Origin: Pseudoalteromonas sp. 0303
GTDB lineage: Bacteria; Pseudomonadota; Gammaproteobacteria; Enterobacterales; Alteromonadaceae
Direction of reading: 5' to 3'
NCBI RefSeq assembly: GCF_013349995.1
Contig: NZ_JABVXF010000002.1
Span: 62,001 to 126,000, forward strand
DNA length: 64,000 nt
The notes beneath the pieces are model-generated. The model was not told where the DNA came from and made no database searches. It saw only the letters and a program-made list of their open reading frames with translations. The stretch's first letter is position 1. Each line of letters opens with the position of its first letter. The translations under genes and the position numbers were made by a program. This document shows positions 57,009-64,000 of this stretch, in pieces.

Positions 57009-58034
57009 TTAATCCCAGTTGAGGATTACTTTACCTGATTGGCCTGAAATCATTGTATCAAAGCCTGCTTGGAAGTCATCCACGGAGAACTGGTGAGTGA
57101 TAATTGGTTTCAGATCAAGGCCTGACTGAATTAGACTCGCCATCTTATACCAAGTTTCAAACATTTCACGGCCGTAAATACCTTTAATAATTAGACCTTT
57201 GAAAATAACCTGGTTCCAATCAACCGCCATATCTGAAGGTGGAATACCTAACATGGCAATTTTACCGCCGTGATTCATGTTGTTTAGCATGCTGTTAAAT
57301 GCAACTGGCACACCTGACATTTCAAGACCAATATCAAAGCCTTCGGTCATGCCAAGCTCTTTCATTACATCTTCAAGCTTTTCAGTTGCTACGTTTACAG
57401 CACGAGTCGCGCCCATTTTACGTGCTAAATCTAAGCGGTATTCGTTCACATCGGTGATAACCACATGACGTGCACCAACATGTTTGGCAACAGCAGCAGC
57501 CATGATACCAATAGGGCCAGCACCTGTGATTAATACGTCTTCACCTACTAAGTCAAACGACAACGCTGTGTGTACTGCATTACCGAATGGGTCAAAGATT
57601 GATGCTAGTTCATCAGGAATGTTATCTGGAATTTTAAATGCGTTGAAAGCTGGGATCACAAGGTATTCAGCAAATGCACCTTCACGGTTTACACCAACAC
57701 CTGTTGTATTACGGCATAAGTGCACACGACCAGCGCGACAGTTACGACAGTGACCACAGGTAATATGACCTTCGCCAGAAACACGGTCACCCACTTGGAA
57801 ACCACGGACTTCCTGACCCATATCAACCACTTCACCTACATATTCGTGACCAACAACCATTGGCGTAGGAATTGTATTTTGTGCCCACTCATCCCATTTA
57901 TAAATATGGACATCTGTTCCACAAATTGCTGTTTTGCGGATTTTAATAAGCAGATCGTTATGGCCAACTTCAGGTTTTGGTGCATCAGTCATCCAGATCC
58001 CTGGTTCTGCTTTTAATTTAGATAATGCTTTCAT
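57009..58034 (-). CDS. tdh: L-threonine 3-dehydrogenase
   Basis: A 341-residue zinc alcohol dehydrogenase that oxidises threonine to 2-amino-3-ketobutyrate. Catalytic zinc ligands begin at [16 protein letters not shown] (Cys38). [12 protein letters not shown] holds the next ligands. Structural zinc cysteines lie in [15 protein letters not shown], and the NAD site is [15 protein letters not shown]. Kbl, encoded just upstream, consumes the product. A terminator-like hairpin sits between kbl and tdh. Confidence 0.97.
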   Translation of the reverse strand: MKALSKLKAEPGIWMTDAPKPEVGHNDLLIKIRKTAICGTDVHIYKWDEWAQNTIPTPMVVGHEYVGEVVDMGQEVRGFQVGDRVSGEGHITCGHCRNCRAGRVHLCRNTTGVGVNREGAFAEYLVIPAFNAFKIPDNIPDELASIFDPFGNAVHTALSFDLVGEDVLITGAGPIGIMAAAVAKHVGARHVVITDVNEYRLDLARKMGATRAVNVATEKLEDVMKELGMTEGFDIGLEMSGVPVAFNSMLNNMNHGGKIAMLGIPPSDMAVDWNQVIFKGLIIKGIYGREMFETWYKMASLIQSGLDLKPIITHQFSVDDFQAGFDTMISGQSGKVILNWD

Positions 58035-58053
58035 GATTTATACTCAATTAAAC

Positions 58054-58079
58054 AAAACCGAAGCAAAAGCTTCGGTTTA
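58054..58079 (-). terminator. Terminator-like hairpin between kbl and tdh
   Basis: Read on the - strand, arms AAACCGAAGC and GCTTCGGTTT around TTTT are followed by TGTTT. It lies 11 bases past the kbl stop and 20 before the tdh start, so it may reduce tdh expression or mark a processing point. Confidence 0.6.
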
Positions 58080-58089
58080 GGAAATAAAA

Positions 58090-59286
58090 TTAGATAACAC
58101 CCATTTCTTTACCAATACGGGTAAAGGCAGCAATAGCGGTATCTAATTGCTCTTTTGTATGCGCCGCAGAAATTTGCGTACGGATACGTGCTTGGCCTTT
58201 AGGTACTACAGGGAATGAGAAACCTGTTACGTAAATACCTTCGGCAAGTAATTTGTCAGCCATGGCTGAGGCAACTTTAGCATCGCCTAACATGACAGGG
58301 ATAATAGCGTGGTCTTTACCTGCACAGGTAAATCCTGCTGCTTCCATTTGTTCACGGAAGTACTTTGCGTTATCCCAAAGCTTAGCGCGTAACTCGCCGC
58401 CATTGCTTAGCATCTCAAGCACTTTAATTGATGCAGTAACAATTGATGGTGCAAGTGAGTTTGAGAAAAGGTAAGGACGAGAGCGTTGGCGTAACCACTC
58501 AACAATTTCTTTTTTACCTGAAGTGTAACCACCTGATGCACCACCAAGTGCTTTACCAAGGGTACCTGTGATGATATCAACACGGTCAAGTACACCGCAG
58601 TACTCCGGCGTACCTTTACCATTTTCACCAACAAAACCAACCGCGTGAGAGTCATCAACCATCACTAATGCATCATATTTATCAGCTAGGTCACAAACCG
58701 CTTCAAGATTACAAATGACACCGTCCATTGAGAAAACACCGTCAGTGGCGATTAACTTAGTTTTAGCACCCGCTTCATCAGCAGCAATAAGTTGCTTTTC
58801 AAGGTCGCTCATGTCGTTATTTGCATAGCGGAAACGCTTTGCTTTACAAAGACGCACACCGTCAATGATCGAAGCGTGGTTAAGAGCGTCAGAGATGATT
58901 GCATCATCTGGGCCTAAGATTGTTTCGAATAAACCTGCGTTGGCATCAAAACATGATGAGTAAAGAATAGTGTCTTCGGTTTCTAAGAACTCAGAGATCT
59001 TTTGCTCTAAAGTTTTATGAATATCTTGAGTACCACAAATAAAGCGTACAGACGCAACACCAAAACCATGATCGTCAAGGCCTTGTTGAGCTGCTTTAAT
59101 TAACTCTGGGCTATTTGCTAAGCCAAGGTAGTTATTAGCACAAAAGTTAATGACCTTATCACCAGAGGCAACTTCAATTTGAGCCTGTTGCTGTGACGTG
59201 ATAACACGCTCGCTTTTGTATAAGCCTTCAGCTTTCACTTCATCAATTTGCTGCTGCAACTGATTAAAAAACGCAGATGCTCTCAT
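58090..59286 (-). CDS. kbl: Glycine C-acetyltransferase (2-amino-3-ketobutyrate CoA ligase)
   Basis: A 398-residue PLP enzyme that splits 2-amino-3-ketobutyrate with CoA into glycine and acetyl-CoA. Family blocks are [19 protein letters not shown], the [17 protein letters not shown] loop and [17 protein letters not shown] with the PLP Lys. The ATG at 59286 has GGAG eight bases upstream and fits the family start; the longer frame to 59301 does not. Together with tdh it forms the threonine-to-glycine route. Confidence 0.97.
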   Translation of the reverse strand: MRASAFFNQLQQQIDEVKAEGLYKSERVITSQQQAQIEVASGDKVINFCANNYLGLANSPELIKAAQQGLDDHGFGVASVRFICGTQDIHKTLEQKISEFLETEDTILYSSCFDANAGLFETILGPDDAIISDALNHASIIDGVRLCKAKRFRYANNDMSDLEKQLIAADEAGAKTKLIATDGVFSMDGVICNLEAVCDLADKYDALVMVDDSHAVGFVGENGKGTPEYCGVLDRVDIITGTLGKALGGASGGYTSGKKEIVEWLRQRSRPYLFSNSLAPSIVTASIKVLEMLSNGGELRAKLWDNAKYFREQMEAAGFTCAGKDHAIIPVMLGDAKVASAMADKLLAEGIYVTGFSFPVVPKGQARIRTQISAAHTKEQLDTAIAAFTRIGKEMGVI

Positions 59287-59435
59287 CTGTAATCTCCACA
59301 TATTCTTGTATCTAACCAGAAATGATTAGCATGACATTAAATTTTGCGCCTATTGTAAAAGCTTAGACGAACAATTGCACTGTTTGCAGTTCGTCGCAGG
59401 CCTTAAGGCTTGCGAAATAAAACTGGTCTTACCTG

Positions 59436-59987
59436 CTAAGACTGTAAAATTAAAACAGGTAACTCAGCTAAAGACTCACAGACGACATCGGCATGTTGTT
59501 CTGTTGACTCGGCATAGCTTTGCCCTGAACGAACTAAAACGCGGGTAGCGATATTGGCTCTCTCAGCGGCAATAAGGTCGCCAAGCTTATCACCAACCAT
59601 AATACTTTGAGATGGATTGATTTGATGCTCATCAATGGCTTGTAAAAGCATACCTGGAGAAGGCTTACGACAATTACACTCTTGCAAATAGGCAGGTTCT
59701 GCTTTGCTTGGATGATGCGGACAAAAATAGACATCAAGAATAGCAACGCCATGGCGTAAAAACTCGCCTTTCATCCACTCAGTGAGGTTGTAAAAATCTT
59801 GCTCTGAATAATAACCACGGCCAATACCTGACTGATTAGTTACCACCACAATTTTATAACCAGCATCAGCAAAAGCTTTGCACGCCTCAAATACACCGGG
59901 TACAAATTCAAACTCTTCTGGTTTGTATACATAGCCATGATCAATATTGACCACACCATCACGGTCTAAAAATAAAACTTTGTTCAT
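59436..59987 (-). CDS. gmhB: D-glycero-beta-D-manno-heptose-1,7-bisphosphate 7-phosphatase
   Basis: A 183-residue HAD phosphatase of the ADP-heptose pathway. The nucleophile motif is LFLDRDGVVNID with Asp8 and Asp10, then VVVTNQSGIGRGYYS. The Zn-binding loop has the GmhB pattern CPHHPS and later CNCRKP. MVGDKLGDLIAAERANI gives motif IV. It starts one base inside the upstream GT9 gene. The other pathway enzymes, GmhA and HldE, are at 61.9-63.9 kb. Confidence 0.94.
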   Translation of the reverse strand: MNKVLFLDRDGVVNIDHGYVYKPEEFEFVPGVFEACKAFADAGYKIVVVTNQSGIGRGYYSEQDFYNLTEWMKGEFLRHGVAILDVYFCPHHPSKAEPAYLQECNCRKPSPGMLLQAIDEHQINPSQSIMVGDKLGDLIAAERANIATRVLVRSGQSYAESTEQHADVVCESLAELPVLILQS

Positions 59988-61045
59988 TACAATTGCTCTT
60001 TATCTACCACGTGGTCAAACATCGAAATCACCTTTTCAACACTGATTTGCGCCATTAAATCAGCCCCTTTAACACGTGTTCCCCAAGGTAGCTCTTGCGC
60101 TGTTTTGCCTGTTTGCTCACGTAAATTTTGGTGATAAACCTCAACAACATAACCTTGGTATAAATAAGGCCCTGTGCGTTTTGGGTTTGAGTGGGCATAC
60201 AAACCAATAACAGGCGTTCCTACCGTTACAGCCATATGTGCAGGCCCAGTATCAGGAGCTAGCACTAACGCCGCACGTTTCAAAACACATAACAACTCTT
60301 TTAGCTGAGTTTTCCCTACTAAGTTAAGCACAGGTGCCGAACTCTGCGCGATAATTTGCTCGGCAAGTTCAATTTCTAAAGGGGTTGGGCCGCCAGTAAT
60401 AACCACCGAAAAGCCTTGTTGATGAGCATATTCAGCAAGTGCAGCATAACGCTCAGGTAACCAATTACGCTCTTTTTTACTTGCCGCAGGCGAGATAACA
60501 AAAATACGCCCAGCTAAACGCTCATCGCCTAATAGCGCATCGGCTGCTTTTTGGTGCTGTGCAGTAATTGGCATTTGCCATTGAGGTGTGTAATCAGGGG
60601 TCCCTATTGCTTGAGCAAAACCTTTAAAGCCTTCTAATACATGTGCCTCTGATTGCGGGGCAATACGCTTATTAATAAACAAGCTATGTAACTCTTTTGA
60701 GCGCGCCCAATCAAACCCCACTTTGACTTTTGCCGGAATACAACGGACTGCTAGATTCGCTCTTAGTGCTACTTGCATATGTAATAGCACATCAAATTTA
60801 CGCCCCTTGAACGAATCTTTTAGTTGCTGATAAGCCTGCTTGCCCTGCTTTTTATCGAATACAACAAACTCAACACCTGGTAAATCAGCCAGTAACATGG
60901 CCTCAACTTTACCAATCACCCAGGTAATTTTTGCCTTCGGATGTGCCTTTTGAATCGCTTGCACTGCTGATACGGCATGACATACATCACCAATTGCCGA
61001 AAGCCTTAAAATACAAATATCTGAATAGGAGGTTGATTGAGTCAC
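59987..61045 (-). CDS. Glycosyltransferase family 9, probable LPS heptosyltransferase
   Basis: A 352-residue GT9 enzyme. The N-terminus ILRLSAIGDVCHAVSAVQAI is typical of heptosyltransferases, and the ADP-heptose site is seen in ISPAASKKERNWLPERYAAL and APDTGPAHMAVTVGTPVIGLYAHS. It most resembles heptosyltransferase I/OpsX-type proteins, but the acceptor is not certain. The start is GTG with AAGGG six bases upstream. The stop overlaps the gmhB start, so the precursor phosphatase and the transferase are co-expressed. Confidence 0.88.
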   Translation of the reverse strand: MTQSTSYSDICILRLSAIGDVCHAVSAVQAIQKAHPKAKITWVIGKVEAMLLADLPGVEFVVFDKKQGKQAYQQLKDSFKGRKFDVLLHMQVALRANLAVRCIPAKVKVGFDWARSKELHSLFINKRIAPQSEAHVLEGFKGFAQAIGTPDYTPQWQMPITAQHQKAADALLGDERLAGRIFVISPAASKKERNWLPERYAALAEYAHQQGFSVVITGGPTPLEIELAEQIIAQSSAPVLNLVGKTQLKELLCVLKRAALVLAPDTGPAHMAVTVGTPVIGLYAHSNPKRTGPYLYQGYVVEVYHQNLREQTGKTAQELPWGTRVKGADLMAQISVEKVISMFDHVVDKEQL

Positions 61046-61169
61046 GTGCGCCCTTAGCTACAGCAAATAATATGCGATCTTAAATTAACTTGATGCTAAT
61101 GCAAGCACTTATGCGAAAAGCTAAAAATACGGTAAGATAGCGCTAATTTTATTTACTCTTGAAGTTGTT

Positions 61170-61892
61170 ATGTTTGAAACTCAGCATCTACAAAACACCA
61201 CCCTTTTGTGTCATCCAGCTTATAAAGATGAGCTCACGCCACAGTGGTTCGATGCCAATTATTGGCAACAACAAGATAAAATCGTTGGTGCAAAAAAAGG
61301 TCGCGCAACAGCGTGGTTTTTTAAACATCAACAGCTTACAGGCGTTCTGCGTCACTATTGGCGTGGTGGTTTAATAGGTAAGTTGCTGAGCGATCAGTAC
61401 TTATATTTTGGTTTAAAGCAAACTCGTGTCTATAAAGAGTTTACACTGATGATGCGCTTAATTGAGCTTGGCCTAAATGTGCCTACACCTATTGCGGCAA
61501 AAGTGACCACCCGTGGCTTAATCTATCGCGGCGATATCATTACCGAGGCAGTGACAGGCGCAAAAAGTGTGTTAGATATTTTAGTCACGCGCCCACTTAG
61601 CCAGTCTGAGCTAAAAGCGATAGCAGTGACTCTCAGCGAGTTTCACAATAACGGCGTCTATCACGCAGATTTAAACATCAATAACATCTTGTTCGATGAT
61701 ACAGGTAAGGTGTTTATCATCGACTTTGACCGCGGTGAAATCAAACAGCCACATGCTAGCTGGCAAACAGAGAACATTAAGCGCCTTGCCCGTTCGTTTG
61801 CAAAAGAGCAAGGCCGTAATGAAGTGATGCATTGGCAACAAAGTGATTGGCAGTCACTGGTGTGTGACTACCAAGCATTGCTTAAGACTTAA
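61170..61892 (+). CDS. kdkA: 3-deoxy-D-manno-octulosonic acid kinase
   Basis: A 240-residue kinase-fold enzyme that phosphorylates Kdo of the LPS inner core. Motifs are [20 protein letters not shown], the [21 protein letters not shown] block (in two parts), the catalytic loop [16 protein letters not shown] and the metal motif IIDFDRGE. In Haemophilus and Vibrio, KdkA phosphorylates a single Kdo. It overlaps the hldE 3' end by 11 bases on the other strand and is divergent from the GT9 gene. Confidence 0.94.
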   Translation: MFETQHLQNTTLLCHPAYKDELTPQWFDANYWQQQDKIVGAKKGRATAWFFKHQQLTGVLRHYWRGGLIGKLLSDQYLYFGLKQTRVYKEFTLMMRLIELGLNVPTPIAAKVTTRGLIYRGDIITEAVTGAKSVLDILVTRPLSQSELKAIAVTLSEFHNNGVYHADLNINNILFDDTGKVFIIDFDRGEIKQPHASWQTENIKRLARSFAKEQGRNEVMHWQQSDWQSLVCDYQALLKT

Positions 61893-63321
61893 TTTTGCTA
61901 ATTACGTTTGATGTTGAGCACCCATTAAGAAACTCAAGTACTTCGACTTTGCCGCCATGGCGTAATACATGATCGGCACCAGCAATTTGGTCAACGGTGT
62001 AATCACCGCCTTTAACCAGTACATCAGGGCTAATTTGCTCAATAAGCTTAGCTGGCGTGTCATTTTCTTCAATGCTGCCAAATGGAATAACCCAATCAAC
62101 TGACGCCAGTGCACTTAATACCATGGCGCGTTCATCCAGCGGATTAATTGGTCTTTCTGGGCCTTTTAAACGAGAGATTGATTCGTCATTATTTAAGCCA
62201 ACAACAAGTCTATCGCCACGCGCTTTAGCCTGAGCAAGGTAGCGTACATGGCCTGCATGAAGAATGTCAAAACAGCCATTAGTGAACACTATTTTTTCAC
62301 CATTTTGCTTAGCAAATTCAATATGCTGAAGCACATCTTCAAACGGCGTTTGGTAATGCTCGCCAGTTTGCTGCAAATATTGGCCAAGCTTACGGCTCAA
62401 CTCTTCTGGCGACACAGTTGCGGCACCCAGTTTACTCACCGCAATTCCGGCAGCAAGGTTGGCAATTTCGACCGCACCTTTTGCTGCCATTCCCGCACCA
62501 AGCATCACTGCAAGCGTCGCGATTACGGTATCGCCGGCGCCAGTAACATCGCTAACTTCAAGCTGCTGGGCTGCAAAATCATGTTTTTCTGCTTGGCTGA
62601 TTAACGACATCCCCTGCTCTGAGCGCGTTAATAGCATCGCAGCGATGCCCGCTTCACTAATTAACTTACGAGCGCTGTCAGTCAAGTTTTGTTCAGAGTC
62701 CGTCAAACCACCAGCAAGCTTAAATTCGTTTAAGTTAGGGGTTATGTAATCGGCACCACGGTATAAGTTTAAATCAGATGATTTAGGATCAATAAGAACC
62801 GTTTTACCTGCTTTCTTTGCAACCTGAACCATTTGTTGAATTAAGCTCAGTGAGCCTTTGTTGTAATCAGAAAACAACACAAAATCGTAGTCATCTAAAA
62901 CCAGCTCTAAACGGTTTAATAACAATTGGCTGTGTTGCTCAGTAAAGCTCTCTTCAAGGTCTAATCGAACAACTTGCTGATGACGGCTGATTACTCGCAT
63001 TTTAGAAATAGTCGGTAAATCACAAACACTCACTAGTTGCGAATCAATTTTCTCTGAACTTAAAATTGTTTCGAGGATTTGCCCGCTTTCATCTTCACCA
63101 ACTAAGCCGAGTAGGCCCACTCTACCATCTAAACGGGCAATATTTTTTGCGACGTTTGCTGCACCACCAGCTTTGTCTTCAAATTTACTGACTTTAACAA
63201 CAGGTACAGGGGCTTCAGGCGAAATACGTCCTGAATCGCCATGCCAATATCTATCTAGCATGACATCACCAACGACTAAAATACGTGCCTTTGAAAGGTT
63301 TTTTAGTAACGCTAAATCCAT
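61882..63321 (-). CDS. hldE: Bifunctional heptose-7-phosphate kinase / heptose-1-phosphate adenylyltransferase
   Basis: A 479-residue fusion. The N-terminal ribokinase-like domain (about 1-320) has [30 protein letters not shown] and [16 protein letters not shown]. The C-terminal nucleotidyltransferase (about 345-479) has [20 protein letters not shown] and [13 protein letters not shown]. Together they make ADP-heptose with GmhA and GmhB. The ATG at 63321 shares a base with the gmhA stop (TAATG) and has GGAG upstream; the longer frame to 63366 overlaps gmhA. Confidence 0.97.
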   Translation of the reverse strand: MDLALLKNLSKARILVVGDVMLDRYWHGDSGRISPEAPVPVVKVSKFEDKAGGAANVAKNIARLDGRVGLLGLVGEDESGQILETILSSEKIDSQLVSVCDLPTISKMRVISRHQQVVRLDLEESFTEQHSQLLLNRLELVLDDYDFVLFSDYNKGSLSLIQQMVQVAKKAGKTVLIDPKSSDLNLYRGADYITPNLNEFKLAGGLTDSEQNLTDSARKLISEAGIAAMLLTRSEQGMSLISQAEKHDFAAQQLEVSDVTGAGDTVIATLAVMLGAGMAAKGAVEIANLAAGIAVSKLGAATVSPEELSRKLGQYLQQTGEHYQTPFEDVLQHIEFAKQNGEKIVFTNGCFDILHAGHVRYLAQAKARGDRLVVGLNNDESISRLKGPERPINPLDERAMVLSALASVDWVIPFGSIEENDTPAKLIEQISPDVLVKGGDYTVDQIAGADHVLRHGGKVEVLEFLNGCSTSNVISKIKS

Positions 63322-63911
63322 TACTTTTGCTCCGCTACAACCATATCGATGGCTTCGCATAGCCAATGCCCGATAAACATATGCGCTTCTTGGATACGCG
63401 CGGTTTCATCATTTTTAATAATAATAGGTAGCTTAGCGATATCTTTTACCTTGCCACCATCTCGGCCTGTTAATGCCACAGTAAAGGCGCCGATTTCATT
63501 TGCCGCTGCCAGTGCAAGATTGATGTTAGGGCTAGTGCCTGAGGTGGTTAAGCCAATCACCAAATCTTCAGGTTTACATAACGCCTGCACTTGGCGCTCA
63601 AATACAGTATCAAAGTGATAGTCGTTACTGTGAGCGGTTAAAATTGAGGTGTCTGTTGTTAATGCGATAGAAGCCAGTGGACCGCGCTCCAATTTGTAAC
63701 GTACGACAAACTCAGCAGCTAAATGCTGTGCATCAGCCGCACTACCGCCATTACCAAACCAAATAACCTTACCACCTGCTTGCAAAGCGCTGTGACAAGC
63801 TTCGAGTAGTTGCATTACTTCAGGGTGATAGGTTTCCATCGTTTCAAATAACATTTGATGACGATTTAAACTTTCGAGGTAGCTTGCCGCTACAGAATCA
63901 AGATTAGACAT
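63321..63911 (-). CDS. gmhA: Sedoheptulose 7-phosphate isomerase
   Basis: A 196-residue SIS-domain isomerase that opens the ADP-heptose pathway. [21 protein letters not shown], the [18 protein letters not shown] block and [20 protein letters not shown] are all present, with the final Glu/His region [17 protein letters not shown]. The paralogue DiaA is similar, but the catalytic block and the coupling to hldE by TAATG favour GmhA. Confidence 0.92.
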   Translation of the reverse strand: MSNLDSVAASYLESLNRHQMLFETMETYHPEVMQLLEACHSALQAGGKVIWFGNGGSAADAQHLAAEFVVRYKLERGPLASIALTTDTSILTAHSNDYHFDTVFERQVQALCKPEDLVIGLTTSGTSPNINLALAAANEIGAFTVALTGRDGGKVKDIAKLPIIIKNDETARIQEAHMFIGHWLCEAIDMVVAEQK

Positions 63912-63943
63912 ATAAATTCCTTAAAAAGTATTAACGGCTTTGC

Positions 63944-64000
63944 TTACCAAAAATAGGCAACAGATAACCAAGTATAGTTATCTCCAAATACATCTTCACC
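63944..64000 (-). CDS. C-terminal end of a protein, possibly an outer-membrane barrel
   Basis: The last 18 codons of a frame that enters from beyond the window read GEDVFGDNYTWLSVAYFW and then stop. The alternating pattern and terminal aromatic residue resemble the last strand of an outer-membrane beta-barrel. It lies 32 bases upstream of gmhA on the same strand. With so little sequence, no family can be named. Confidence 0.35.
   Translation of the reverse strand, partial: GEDVFGDNYTWLSVAYFW

Overview
The window looks like chromosomal DNA of a marine gammaproteobacterium of the order Alteromonadales, most likely Pseudoalteromonas or a close relative. This rests on low-to-moderate GC, gene content and gene order: argE divergent from argCBFGH with an ArgA-like domain behind argH, gspAB next to cca, btuB behind a B12 riboswitch, DUF2721, DUF416 and DUF2007 genes, panP instead of panD, and Kdo kinase with hldE-gmhA. 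It is almost all housekeeping sequence. I saw no rRNA, tRNA, transposase, prophage, integron or CRISPR array.

Layout. 1-7.2 kb: end of a ygiF-like triphosphatase, an SH3-domain membrane protein, an Lrp-type regulator divergent from putA with an Lrp-like box between them, and an HD-GYP protein. 7.2-13.8 kb: gspAB (type II secretion accessory), cca, two DUF1566 exported proteins and two unrecognised genes. 14-18.8 kb: an RND efflux adaptor and pump, then msrA. 18.9-27.9 kb: btuB with its cobalamin riboswitch, a 79-residue small protein between inverted repeats, yajQ, a VanZ-like protein, a panE-like reductase, a 21-bp tandem repeat, thiI, a TetR regulator, coaD and a Wzi-like barrel. 27.9-29.75 kb: an unrecognised operon of three paralogous membrane proteins behind a 68-residue protein. 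30-37.2 kb: the arginine cluster with an ARG box. 37.2-41 kb: panP and a degenerate GGDEF-EAL protein. 41-49 kb: mpl, ubiX, an ABC-2 exporter, a TrmB-like methyltransferase, then uppP, folK, folB, plsY and tsaD. 49-55.8 kb: DUF416, DUF2007, DUF2721, an HD-GYP response regulator, a LysR regulator, a 2OG-Fe(II) oxygenase, ubiCA and a FliL-like protein. 55.8-64 kb: glpG-glpE, kbl-tdh, then lipopolysaccharide inner-core genes gmhB, GT9, kdkA, hldE and gmhA.

The most interesting signals are two apparent frame breaks at homopolymers. argH ends at a normal ArgH length just after an A9 run that forms the slippery heptamer A AAA AAC. The -1 frame then runs without a stop into a complete GNAT (N-acetylglutamate synthase) domain that has no start codon of its own. 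In the three-gene membrane operon, the first paralogue lacks its N-terminus unless one base is added at a T7 run; the repaired protein then has 175 residues, against 175 and 176 for its two paralogues. Each could be recoding, transcriptional slippage, a mutation, or a one-base undercall in the assembly. Both are stated so that they can be checked.
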